In this document: positions 20,469-32,418 of the stretch, piece after piece
How positions within the stretch are numbered: position 1 is the first letter of the stretch
Layout: each line of letters opens with the position of its first letter
From: Locusta migratoria
Taxonomy: Eukaryota; Arthropoda; Insecta; Orthoptera; Acrididae
DNA: 64,000 nt
Assembly (NCBI GenBank): GCA_026315105.1
Contig: CM048750.1
Location: forward strand, 168,420,549 to 168,484,548
Direction of reading: 5' to 3'
Notes under the pieces: generated by a model
Told to the model about the DNA's origin: nothing
Database searches by the model: none
The model's input: the letters and a program-made list of their open reading frames with translations, nothing else
Program-made: the position numbers and the translations under genes

Positions 20469-23340
20469 ATTTATTTTATTTATTGGTTTTTTCGGTTCCA
20501 TAGGACCCAATTGAGGAGCGAGACTCCATGGTCATGGAACAAGTCAATACATTAATTGTTACACAAGAATGGTAATAGAAAAAATTTTAAATAGACCTTT
20601 GCACACGACAATCTTAAGACAAAGTGAAAAGAATCAATAAAGAAAAAGTAAATTAGATTAATTGTTTAACTTTTCTAGGAGTTCCTCGACAGAATAAAAG
20701 GAGTGAGCCATGAGGTAACTCTTCAATTTAGATTTGAAAGCGTGTGGATTAGTGCTAAGATTCTTTAGTTCTTGTGGCAGCTTATTGAAAATGGATGCCG
20801 CAGAATACTGTACCCCTTTCTACACAAGTGTTAAGGTGGTCTAATTTAGATTAGATTTCTGTCTAGTATTCACCGAGTGAAAGCTACTAACTCGTAGGAA
20901 TAAGCTGGTATTATTAACAACAAACGACATTAAAGAAAAAACGTATTGTGACGTCAGAGTCAAAATTCCAAGACTACTGAAAAGGGGTCGACATGACGTT
21001 CGCGAACTTACTCCAGATATTGCTCGAACCGCCCGTTTTTGAGCCAGAAATATCCTTTTTGCATCAGGCGAGTTACCCCAAAAAACAATGCCGTACGTCA
21101 TAAGTGAGTGAAAGTAAGCGTAATAGACTACTTTACGTGTTGAAAAATCACTTATCTCAGATATTGTTCTAATGGTAAATATAGCGGAATTTAGTTTTGG
21201 AACAAGGTCCTGAACATGGGCTTTCCATGACAGCTTACTGTCTATATGAACACCTAGAAATTTGAACTGTTCAGTCTCACTTATCACATGGCCATTATGT
21301 GTAATCAGAATGTCAGCTTTCGTCAAATTATGTGTTAGAAATTGTAAAACCTGAGTTTTACTGTGATTTAACATCAACTTGTTTTCTACTAGCTATGAAC
21401 TTATCTCTTGAACTGCATTATTTGATACTGTGTTAATATTACGAGCAACATCCTTCACTACCAAGCTGGTATCATCAGCAAACAAAAATATTTTACAATC
21501 ACCTGTTATACTTGAAGGCATATCATTTATATAAATAAGAAACAGCAACGGCCCCAAAACAGACCCCTGGGGCACCCCATACTTAATTATGCCCCATTGG
21601 GATTGCACGTCATAGCCATTTTCTGCACTGCGGAGAATTACCTTCTGCTGCCTATTATTAAAGTAAGAGGTGAACCAGTTGTGGGCTACTCCCCGTATTC
21701 CATAATGTTCCAACTTCTGCAACAATATTTTGTGATCAACACAATCAAACGCTTTTGTTAAATCAAAGAAGACGCCTAATGTCCGTAGCCTCTTATTTAA
21801 CCCATCAAGTGCCTCACAGAGAAACGAAAATATAGCATTTTCAGTCGTTAAACCACTTCTAAAACCAAACTGTACGTTTGACAATAAATTATGTGAACTG
21901 AAATGATCAATTAATCTTGAATATACAGCCTTTTCAATAACTTTAGAAAAAACCGATGGCATAGAAATAGGTCTATAGTTGTCTACATTATCCCTTTCTC
22001 CTTTTTTATAAAGCGGTTTCACTACTGAGTACTTTAATCTGTCAGGAAACTGACCATTCTGAAAGGAAAAATTACAAATATGGCTTAGTACTGGGCTAAC
22101 ATATGGAGAACAGTACTTTAGAATTCTGCTAGATACCCCATCATATCCACAAGAGTCCTTAGTCTTTAGTGATTTAATTATTGACTCAATCTCACCTATG
22201 GAAGTATCATGAAGGACGATTTCAGGTAACAGCCTCGGAAAGGCATTTTCTAGAAACGTTATATGGTTACCTGTAGAAACTAGAGTTTTGTTTAGTTCCC
22301 CTACTATATTCAGAAACTGATTATTGAATATTGCACATATATCTAACTTATCAGTAACAGAAACATTCCTACTACGCACTGACGTTATATCTTCTACCTG
22401 CTGCTGCTGACCAGACACTTCCTTCACGACTGACCAGATAGTTTTAATTTTATCCCGAGAGTTTGCTATTCTTTTTGCGTACCACATACTTTTTGCATTT
22501 TTAATGACATTTTTCAGAACCTTACAGTACTGTTTGTAATGAGCTACTGCATCTTCATTCTGACTGCTTCTAACATTTTGATACAACTCCCGCTTAGTTC
22601 TACATGATACTCTTATCCCATTTGTCAGCCACCCTGGCTGTCTGTTATTGGTAGTACCCTGTTTTGAGCGTTCTAGCGGAAAGCAACTTTCAAACAGCGT
22701 AAGAAATGTGTTAAGGAAAGTATTATATTTATCATCTGCATTGTCAGCACTATTAACATCTTGCCATTCTTGTTCCCTAATTAAGCTTAAAAAGGTGTCA
22801 ATTGCATCTGGATTAACTTTTCTGAGTAGTTGATATTTATGTTTAACATTTGTTTGAGAACAAATACTTTTTAGAATTAAAAGTTGGGCATCGTGGTCGG
22901 ATAGGCCATTTAAAATTCTGCTGACAGAGTGCCCCTCTAATAATGAAGAATGAACAAAAATATTGTCAATGGTAGAACTGCTATTTCCTTGCACTCTTGT
23001 TGGAAAAAATACTGTTTGCATCATGTTATAGGAATTAAATAGATCTAACAGCTGATTTTTCCTTGAGCTATCACCTACACAATTAATGTTGAAATCTCCA
23101 CACACAATTAAATTTTTATACTTCCTATACAGTGAATCCAGAACCAATTCCAGCTTGGGCAGAAACATTTTAAAATCTGAGTCAGGGGATCTATAAATAA
23201 CAACTATTACTAGTTTAGTTCCATTAACATTAACAACTCCTGCACAACATTCAATGATTATTAATAAACTTATGACATGAGACATATAAAATTCTATGCT
23301 CAAGTCACGTAAAATAACATCTAATTTGTCCGTAAAAAAG
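20469..23340 (-). mobile_element. LINE, CR1/Jockey-group family D, 5'-truncated
   Basis: Minus-strand element with a 3' UTR (20469-20840) and one long coding frame upstream. The 5' boundary meets a SINE at 23343, so the endonuclease domain is cut. A second, older copy at 27785-28600 shares the 3' UTR (GAGGAGCGAGACTCCATGG against GAGGAGAAAGTCTCCATAG), which confirms the family. Confidence 0.9.
20841..23340 (-). pseudogene. Endonuclease/reverse transcriptase ORF2 with one TAG stop
   Basis: A single frame runs through both parts, broken only by TAG at 21393-21395. Endonuclease C-terminal half: IYRSPDSD, GDFNIN and LSDHDAQ. Reverse transcriptase: NYRPISMPSVFSKVIEK, FFDLTKAFDCVDH, VPQGSVLGPLLFLIYINDM and the catalytic FADD at residues 608-611 counted from the Met at 23303. 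After the stop the C-terminal region continues (FKFLGVHIDSKLSWKAHV and onward) to 20841. The N-terminal half of the endonuclease is missing, so it is not autonomous. The single lesion suggests a fairly recent insertion. Confidence 0.9.
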
Positions 23341-23342
23341 GA

Positions 23343-23531
23343 GCCGCAGTGGAGTGGCCGAGCGTTCTAAGGTGCCTTGCTGCGGAGTGCACGGTTGCTT
23401 GCTGTCGGGGATTCTAGTCCTCCTTCGGGCACGGGTGTTTGTGTTGTTGTTAACATAAGTTACTTTAAGTTAGTTAAGCCTAGGGACTGATGACCAATAT
23501 AGTTAAGTCCCTTAGATTTAGAAACATTTGT
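23343..23531 (+). repeat. tRNA-derived SINE, subtype II
   Basis: The head is GCCGCAGTGGAGTGGCCGAG with a mutated B-box (GGATTCTAGTCC); the body contains GGGACTGATGACC and TTAGATTTAGAAACATTTG. It directly abuts the truncated 5' end of the minus-strand LINE. Confidence 0.88.
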
Positions 23532-24600
23532 CAATAAAGGACGTCGTCAATCACTCACTTTTGAGCAAGCATTATAAAACACCGTGAAACCACAGAGTCG
23601 CAATTTCACGACGTCGCAAATCGCACGGAGCAGCATCTGTAAATCAATTAATGACATTCTCCAGAATATTTTACGAAGAGAAAAGTGTGATCAAAGCCTG
23701 GCCCACAAGCTTTGACCCAAAACAAATTAGAACAACTGCATGCCTGCCACCTTTCTTAACGAAGAAAACACGGAGAGAAAAATGGATACAACTCCGTCTG
23801 TTTTTGCTCGGAAAATAAAACCTGCGGCAAATTTTGTTCTTTTGTTCTTTTTTCAGAGTTAAGCTTACCAGATAAATGTAAGTTCGCTTCTTTGCTCATA
23901 TCAGACTGGAAGAGAAATTTTCATACACATGCGCATAAGGTATTTTGATACAAAAATAAAGTATCCATTCATAATCTTAAAATTTTACTTTAAATTTATT
24001 GCCACAATAAGCATCAAAATATTGCCATCTCCTTCATACTTATTTCTTTCGACGTTTACACTGCATATCATCAGGAGAATTACTGATTTTGCTTGACTAA
24101 AACATACCACAACTACAAATGAAGATACGTTTGTTTTTTTATCATCAAAATTCCAACTGTGTTCTTTGCTATAAAGAATGTTTGTTGTAATATGCACGAC
24201 CAAAGGGAGTTTTTGACGTGGACGTATTGATACTATCCCTTGACAATTTTGATATTGAACTGTTTGATTTCAAAAGTGATTTTGAATGGGAAAACGTGGG
24301 TAGGGAGGTGTACACTTCGGTTTTCCTCCACTGTGTTTTGATGACCTGTATCTGCATCTAAACTTTGAGGAATAGCACTATCACTGTCAGGTGTGAAAGA
24401 TAGGTGTGGTTTGCGCTATTAGAATTCATTAAACAAGATGTTTCTTTATCAGCGTTGATTGAAAAGTCATTATACGCTGACGTCAGAAAATTAAGCATAA
24501 ATTCCCTGCAGCGGTATTCATATCATTTATATTTATATATCTGTAATGTTTTATATAACATGCAGCTCTACAGTATGAATACATAATGATGGCATATTCT
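23532..24600. other. Unassigned stretch with a weak hammerhead-like core
   Basis: Near 24045-24076 on the minus strand CTGATGA (full match) is followed by a weak 3-bp stem II and GAAAG. The triplet is displaced and stem I does not form. No gene recognised. Confidence 0.35.
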
Positions 24601-25920
24601 CGGGTAAAATATTCTGGAGGGAAAATAGAACCCAATTCGGATCTCCGGGTGGAGACTACTCAGGAGGAAATGATCATCATGAAAGACAACATTGGCGTTC
24701 TACGGATCAGAGCGTGAAATGTCAAATCCCTTAATCGAGTAGGGAAGTTAGAAAATTAAAAAAAAATGTATAGGTTGAAGTTAGATATAGTTCGGATTAG
24801 TGAAGTTCGGAGGAAAGGAACAGGCTTTCTGCTCAGGTGAGTAGAGGATTATAAATACAAAATCAGTTGCGATATTACAAGAGGAGGTCTGATAATGAAT
24901 AAGAAAATAGGAACACGGTAAACTACTATGAGCAGCGCAGTGATCGCATTATCATAGTCAAGATAGACACGAAACCAACACCGACCACAGTAGTACAGGA
25001 TTACATGCCATCTAGCTCTGCCATCGATGAGGAGATCGAAGAAATGTATGAGGAGGAATTAAGGGAGAGGAAAACTTAATTGTTATGGGAGACTGCAATT
25101 CGGTAGTAGGAAAAGGAAGGGATGATAGTAGGTGAATATGGATTGGGCAAAAGAAATGAAAGAGGAAGCCACCTGGTAGAATTTTGCACGGAACATAATT
25201 TAGTTATAACAAACACCTGGTTTAAGAATCACGAAAGAAGGTTGTATGCGTGGAAGAAACCAGGAGACATCGGAAGGTACCAGATAGATTTTATAATGGT
25301 AAGACATAGATTTCGGAACCAGGCCTTAAACAGTAAGACACGCCCAGGGGCAGATACAGATTCTGAACCTAACTTATTGGTCATGAACTGTAGGCTGAAA
25401 CGGAAAAAAACTGCAGAAATGTAGGAAAATAAGAAGATGGGACTTGGATAAATAGAAAGACCTGACGTTCTTAAGAATTTCATAGGGAGCTTTGGGCAAC
25501 AATTGACAGAAACGGGGCTTGGGTAAATTGAAAGACCTGAAGTTCTTGAGAATTTCAGAGGGAGCTTTAAGCAACAATTGAATGAAACGGGGAGAAATAA
25601 AGCAGTAGAAGAGGAACAGGTAGCATTGAGAGATGAAATAGTGAAGGCAGCAGAGGACAAAATAGGGAGAGAGGCAAGACCTACAAAAATTCCTTGGATA
25701 CCACAGGAAATACTAAATTACATTGATGAAAGGAGAAAATATAAAAATGCAGTAAATGAAGCAGGCAAAATGGAGTACAGACGCCTAATAGATTGACAGG
25801 AAGTGCAAAATAGCTAAGCAGGAGTGGCTACAAGGCAAATGGAAGACAGTAGCACAATGTACAAATAGGGGAAAAATAAATACCGTCTACAGGAAAATTG
25901 GAGATAAGAAAAGCAGCTGT

Positions 25921-27755
25921 ATGACTATAAAGAACTCAGATAGAAAACCTGCTCTCAGCAAAGAAGGAAAAGCTGAAAGGTGGAAAGAATATAGAGAGGC
26001 GCTCTACAAACAAAATGAACTTACAGACAATATTGTAATAAGGGATGAGGAAATAGATAAAGATGAAATAGGAGATACTATACTGAGAGATGAATTTGAA
26101 AGAGCCCTGAAAGACCTAAGTCGAAACAAGGCCCTTGGAGTAGATGACATTTCCTCAGAACTACTAAAGTCTCTGGAAGAACCAGCCATAACAGGACTAT
26201 TTCACCTGGTGCACATGATGTACGAGACAGGCGAAATACCCTCAGACTTTAAGAAAAATATAATAATCCCCATTCCAAAGAAAGCAGATGCAGCCAGGTC
26301 TGAAAATTACAGAACCATAAGTTTAATATTGCATGGGTGCAAAATTTTAACACGAATTACTAACAGGAGAATGGAAAAGCTAAAAGAAACTGAACTGACC
26401 TCGGGGAAGATCAGTTTGGATTCAGGAGAAATGTAGGAACACGGGAGGCAATACTCACTTTACGGCTTATCGTAGAAGATAGATGGAAACCTGGTAGATT
26501 TGGAGAAAGCTTTCAACGATGTTGATTGCAATACAATCTTTCATATTCTGAAATTATCAGGAGTAAAATACGGGGAAAGGAGGGTTATTTACAACTTGTA
26601 CAAAACCAGACAGCGGTTAGTACACATGAAGGGCATGAAAAGGAAGCATTAGTTGGGAAGGGAGGAAGACAGGTTTACAGCCTTTCTCCAATGCTATTCA
26701 ATTTCTATAATGAACAAGCTATAAAGGAAAGCAAGGAGAAATTTTGACGGAATTTAAGTAGAGGGTGAAGAAATAAAAACATTGCGTTTTGCCGATCACA
26801 TTGTAATTCTCTCAGAGACAGCAAAAGACCTGGAAGTGAAGTTGAACGTAATGGACAGTGTGTTGAAAGGTGCGTATAAAATGAACATTAACAAGAGCAA
26901 AACAAGGGTAATTGAGTGCAGTCTAAGAAAATCGGGCGATGCTGAAGGAATTAGGTTAGGTAACGAAACAATAAAGGTGGTAGATGCGTTTTGTTGCTTG
27001 GGCAGTAATATAACATGCTATGGTCGCAGTATAGAGGTTAAAAAATGCAGAATGGCAATGGGAAGAAAAGAGATTTAATAAAAGAGAAATTTGTTAACAT
27101 CGAAATTAATTTAAGTGTAAGGAAGTCCTTTATGAAGGCATTTGTGTGGAGTGTTGCCTTGTATGGGAGCGAAACATGGACGATAAACAGTGTGGACAGG
27201 GGTAGGATAGAGGCTTTCGAAATGTGGTGTTACAGAAGAATTCTGAAGATTAGGTGTGTGGATCACGTAACAAATGTTCAAATGTTTGTATAGCTTATGG
27301 GACTTAACTACGGGGTCATCAGTCCCTAAACTTACAAACTACTTATGAAGTAGCTAACACTAAGGTCTGCACAAATATCAATGCCCGATGGGGGATTCGA
27401 ACCCCCGACCGTAGTGGTCGTGCAGACCGTGACTGGCGCGCCGCAGTCCCCTCGGCCACCGCGGCCGGCCGTAACTAATTAAGAGGTTTTGAACAGAATC
27501 GGGGAAAAGAGGAATTTCTGGCGCACCTTGACTAAAAGAAGAGATCGATTGGTAGGAGACATTGTGAGACATCAAGGAAACGTTAATTTAGCAATGGAGG
27601 GAAATGTGTGGGGTAAAAATCGCAAAGGGAGAACAAGAGATAAATACAGTAAGCAGATTCAAATGGATGTAGGTTGTAGGTCTTATGAGGCGAGGAAGAG
27701 GCTTGCTCAGGATAGAGTAGGGTGGAGAGCTGCATCAAACCAGTCTCCGGACTGA
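25921..27755 (+). pseudogene. RTE-like reverse transcriptase, broken
   Basis: Frames at 25921-26436, 26526-26747, 26782-27078, 27045-27293 and 27489-27755 are successive parts of one reverse transcriptase in different phases. Landmarks are DDISSELLKSL, IIPIPKKADA, RFADH, NINKSKTRVIE, WSVALYGSETWT and, near the end, KRRDRLVGDIVRHQG. The Asp to His change in the catalytic box would abolish activity even without the frameshifts. A SINE interrupts it at 27272-27472. Confidence 0.88.
27272..27472 (-). repeat. tRNA-derived SINE, subtype I, inside the RTE-like LINE
   Basis: Minus-strand copy with body CCCTAAACTTACAAACTAC and complemented B-box GGATTCGAACC. The LINE sequence CGTAAC occurs on both sides, giving a short target duplication of about 6 bp. 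Confidence 0.92.
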
Positions 27756-27784
27756 AGACCACAAGAACAACAATATTTTATATT

Positions 27785-28600
27785 GATGATGTTCCGCAGG
27801 TCCAAGTTGAGGAGAAAGTCTCCATAGTCATGGGACAACTCAGTACATAAAATTGTGGTCTTAGCCTAAATTAAAAGGACCTGTAATGTAACAAATTAGC
27901 TTTTTTTATTATTTTCCCAGTAATTCCTCGACAGAATAGCAAGATATAGTCATGAGAAAACTACAGTTTTGGCTTCAAAGTCCAAGAATTACTGCTAAGC
28001 ATTTTAAATTTCTCTGGCAGCTTATTAAATGGATGTAGCAGAATACTGCACACCGTTCTGCGCAAGGGCCAAGGATTCGATTTCCGTTTAGTATTAACTG
28101 AATTAAAGCCGCTAACTCTTAGGAATAATACAATATTATTAACAGCATATGACATTACAGATAATATCTATTGAGCGGCCAAATCTCAGGCCACTAAATA
28201 CGGGTCGACAAGAGGCACGCGAGCGTAACCCACATACTACTCGAACCGCCCATTTCTGCTCAGTAAATCCCTTTTTTGAACCAGAGGGTTTACCTCAAAA
28301 CATAACACCATATGCCATAAGCTAAGTAGACCTCTTTTTGTGTTATTACGTATTTCAGAAACTGTTCGAATGGTAAACAACGCATAATTTAATTTTAGAG
28401 TAATATCCTGAACATGGGCTTTCCACGACATCTTACTATCTGATTGTCTAAAATTTGGAATTGTTCAATCTCACTTATCATGTGCCAATTCTGTGTAATT
28501 GAAACGTCAGTTTTTCTTGAATTTTGTAGAAGAAACTATAAAAACTTACTCTTACTTAACATCCACTTATTTCTACGAACTCTTTGACTTTTTCTATTAA
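27785..28600 (-). mobile_element. Older LINE family D copy, 3' part
   Basis: The 3' UTR (GAGGAGAAAGTCTCCATAG, CATGGGACAA) and C-terminal frames with SWKAHVQDITLKLN and FTIRTVSEI match the copy at 20469-23340, with many stops. Its 3' end faces the 3' end of the plus-strand RTE-like LINE about 10 bp away. Confidence 0.8.
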
Positions 28601-31600
28601 AATGTCGCCTAGGCTGCAATGCAATATTTCAAATTGAAATGACACTCACCTTTTATTTTTAATGGACTAATATTCCTAGCACGATTTCGCGCGGTTCAGA
28701 GCGTGTAAGGGGAAATGTATCCCATCTTATTTGCCTGGTACCTTTTTGATTATAAATACAACCCATGTCCGTAAATTGCCGAATCCTGTGTTTTATACAT
28801 GACGGTTCGTTACCATAATTCCTCCTGAATGTGTGTAACAGATAAAATTCGCGTATTCCGTCACAAAAAAATAGTTTTTTCTTGTGTCACCATTTTCTCA
28901 AGGCACTGCACTTGTAACTCCTGCTGTCGGGCATATATACAAAATCGGCGAGTTTTCGGTTCTATCAGGGCGTAACACTACCTTTTTTCTACACTAACTT
29001 ACAGATATTCGGCGTTGTAAATTGGACAAACGCAATAAATGAATAACAATGAAGAAAATTATATGTTCTTGGGTGTGTAACATGAAGCGCACAATTCTGA
29101 TGGGGTCTTCATCATTATAGAAAAACACACACACATACACACACACACACGCAAGACTGGATACTAGACAAAAAGAGAAATGTTTCATTGAAGTTTCTCC
29201 GGAAGTAAGTACCCACTTTACTTATACTTGAATGGAATATTTGCAAGACCCTTTTGCATACTTATGCTCCATCTATTAGTTAGTTAACAATAAGTGACAG
29301 TAATAAGACAGCCAAACCATGACCACTTATGCGCTGCATATTAACAGAAACATTAGAATTACTAGTAGGATTTTCGAATATGAGCTCGCATGATTTTTAT
29401 AGAAAAAATAATATGGTACCTACTGTTACAATAAATTTACAAAAATTTTCTTATCGTTATTCCAAAGTTAGCACAATGAAAGCGTCTGCATAGGAAAACT
29501 TCTGAATAGGCTATTCATGTTGAAATAACTTATATTCGGTGTATAAAAATACTGTTCACAAATCGATTTGTGACAAAGAGATAATTTACGCCATGCTCTT
29601 GATTAAGATATTCAAATATCAAATTTGTAAAACATTCTGCTGCTTGCGCCAGCAAATTATTGAATATGCATAACATAAAGAAGCTGATATGTGAGGAGAC
29701 ACGTTAAAATTAAACTGTTTATGAACTTAAGGCAAAACGAAACTTCATCCTTATATTTAAAAGTAAATTTGTTTCTGTGCATTGTTGATAACCATTCTTT
29801 ATTATTATTTCAGCCCCCGGAAAATTAAACGCGGTAATTTTTATACCTCAGTTGAAATTTCGTCGTCAGTTATACACGGAAAAATGAAACGGAATTAATC
29901 TGTAAAAAGTATATTTAACTATCACAAATTTGCTATTCTAGTACATTTGGAAATAAAATCAGTTCACGGAAAATAGAGAGGTAAAATAGCTAGTTAAACC
30001 ACAAGAGAGTGTGCAGTACAAATGTTTTGTAAGCTTCCGCCGCCTATGTACCACGCCATGTACTGACGTCACCCACTACGTCAATATACTTTCATTTTTG
30101 TACCTGTAACACTTGGATAATACAGAAGTTCGGTGACGATTTAACTGAATCATTTATAGTAGCCCTGTACTTTACAAGATCAACTAAGAGTAGCGTTTCT
30201 AATTCAGAAAAAAAAAACAATTGTTATCTTTTATTAACAACCGGTGCAACAAGTATACGAATAACGATGTATGATACATTCACACAAGTCTAAACGAATG
30301 AGGTGCTTTTTTTTTGGGGGGGGGGAGGGGTGGTTATGGTGCAAAGCTACTTAAGTCTTAATCGCCCAGAAACGGGATGAGTAAGTATGGTTCCGCAGAA
30401 CAACGATGAATCAATTGTACAGCAATTTGTTTTAACTGTCGTGTATAATCTTGAGGGAAGAGTTACCTTGGTAATAATTCACAGGTAAGAGTTTTCTCGA
30501 GACGTGCGTGTGTAGTTGTAGGATAACACTGTAAATTTGTAGTGAGTTTTCTTTACTGAACATTGGAGTTCCCATTACGAATATATTCTTCGCTAAAACT
30601 AAATTAAAAGAACAGAAAAATAATTATTTACTACAATGAAATAGTTTAATGTAAAGTTACGTAATGTAACGTTGATTAAATAATAAAATTACTCAGAACA
30701 GTTGGAGTCAGTGGTCGCATTCCTGCTTGTCATAAAATTACTTGTTATTTGAATACAAGATCGTGCCAATATGTAACAGACATTGCTCTTCTCATTCGCG
30801 ATTCTTTTGTGTGACAGTTTTTCATTTTATTCGTAAAGTACATAGACTGCTTATCCATAAGTCCCTTTAAACATGCAATTAACTTCATCCATATGAACTT
30901 TATTCACATTCCAAGTACGATTACAAGAGAACCTTTAAGACTTCGCTGCTATGAGTATGAAATAATTCAACTGCTGCAGTTAAAATTTTGTAAGAGACCG
31001 GGATTCTAATGTGGATTTAAGTCGTGCCCGTACTAATTCATTTAACCGACACGGTTCTCGTTGCATCTATATTCTCGGTTGCTGCTTGTTATCGTTCATG
31101 GCCCAATTATTCTACCGATGCATTCACACCGTGGCTTCCTTATATCTTACGATGTCTAAAGGGATTACCATCTATACGTTATCAGCAATATATCCCCCTT
31201 AGTGTACGTTCGAACGAGTTAGGATCAGAACAGTTCCCTAATTATTTTATAGTTTCCCTGTTGTAAATAATCAAATGGTACCTAACATAGGCGAATCTCA
31301 TCGTTAGTATTCGGAAATAGTAAAACGTTTCGCAACTAACGATGTGTATCTTATACTGGTTACTAAATCAGCCAATGACATGGAGTAGAAGAATTTTTAG
31401 CTTCTGCAGTTTTTTACTTGAGTGACGGAGCGTTTTTAATTAAGTTCTTCATATTTTGTATCCCTGTAATTATAAATTAATTGTAGAACATCGTATCCTG
31501 GAAACTGCATGTTTGCTGTGTGTAGTGTTTACTTACATTACCATCAAACAGTGTCGGTCACGAAATGATTGTAATCTATACTTAATATAGCGTACAGTAC

Positions 31601-31888
31601 AGTGTAAAAGATTTCTACACATTATACAAGTCATTTCTTAAGATTTTTGACATGAAATCAAAGTTACTGAACTGTGCATACTATGAATGGATGTCGTATG
31701 ACATCAATACACGTTCAAAATCATACGTAAATCAGTACAGCATTTAATTATGTGATGTATTTGCATGTACATAACCATTATTTGTCATTAAGAGCTGTAG
31801 AGAGTATGTATTCGTAAAGGTTTTTTCTTGATTTAATATTCCGAGCGATACGTGAATATTAGATGCAACGGTTATATGTGTACATATG

Positions 31889-31921
<33 letters not shown>

Positions 31922-32415
31922 ACAGTGATGTTGTAGTTTATCTTAAATTTATGTTTGGTACAGTCAAATACATTTAATTCCTTTATCGTCAATTAATAAA
32001 TAGCTTTCAAAACCTTTAGGAAAATATGCTTATTTCTATAACTCTTTGACAGGACACGTGAAAATTTCATTAAAACTGAATAGTAATGTTATTTTTCTTA
32101 ACTATTCTGCTCTACCGGAAACACTTCCATTTACACTTATATTCCGTTTTCCTGCGTGATTAAACGGTATTAACGTATTATTTGTTAAGTAGCTTTTTAG
32201 AGAATGTAATTTTTATTATGTCTTGAGAATGTCATAAACAAATGTAGAGTAACATATTTTGAAACCAAGTTTCAAGAGTATTTCTAATTACATTAAGGTT
32301 TACCTTTATGGACATAAAGCTTGAATTTTATGAGTTTCAGTGTTATGTTAGTTCAAACTACAAATTAGTGTTACAGAAACCTGCATGTCACAAAAGTAGA
32401 ACAGTCCAATCAGTT
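28601..32415. other. Unassigned AT-rich stretch
   Basis: No gene or interspersed repeat recognised in about 3.8 kb. It contains small (CA)n near 29127-29151, a T/G tract at 30308-30336 and poly-T at 31898-31921. Frames such as 31011-31266 are short and motif-free. Intronic or intergenic DNA. Confidence 0.5.
31898..31921. repeat. Poly-T tract
   Basis: About 24 consecutive T without a recognisable SINE or LINE body on either side. Confidence 0.85.
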
Positions 32416-32418
32416 TAT

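Larger units (their letters stand above)
24601..27773 (+). mobile_element. RTE-like LINE, near full length, split by a SINE
   Basis: The 5' part (from about 24690) encodes the start of an apurinic-type endonuclease. The segment 25122-25424 encodes its C-terminal half (CTEHNLVITNTWF, YAWKKPGDIGRYQIDFIMV). The reverse transcriptase follows, with ENYRTISLI near 26310, and the element ends in a short 3' tail rich in ACAAGAAC. Frameshifts and stops are frequent, and the catalytic box reads FADH instead of FADD at about 26788-26799. A tail of trinucleotide repeats and a very short 3' UTR fit RTE-type LINEs. The clade assignment is from memory. Confidence 0.85.

Noticed and set aside
22648..22833. 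Plus-strand frames inside LINEs (also 44362-44601, 60842-61378, 49261-49755)
   Set aside because: They lie antisense to long reverse transcriptase frames and carry no motifs of their own.
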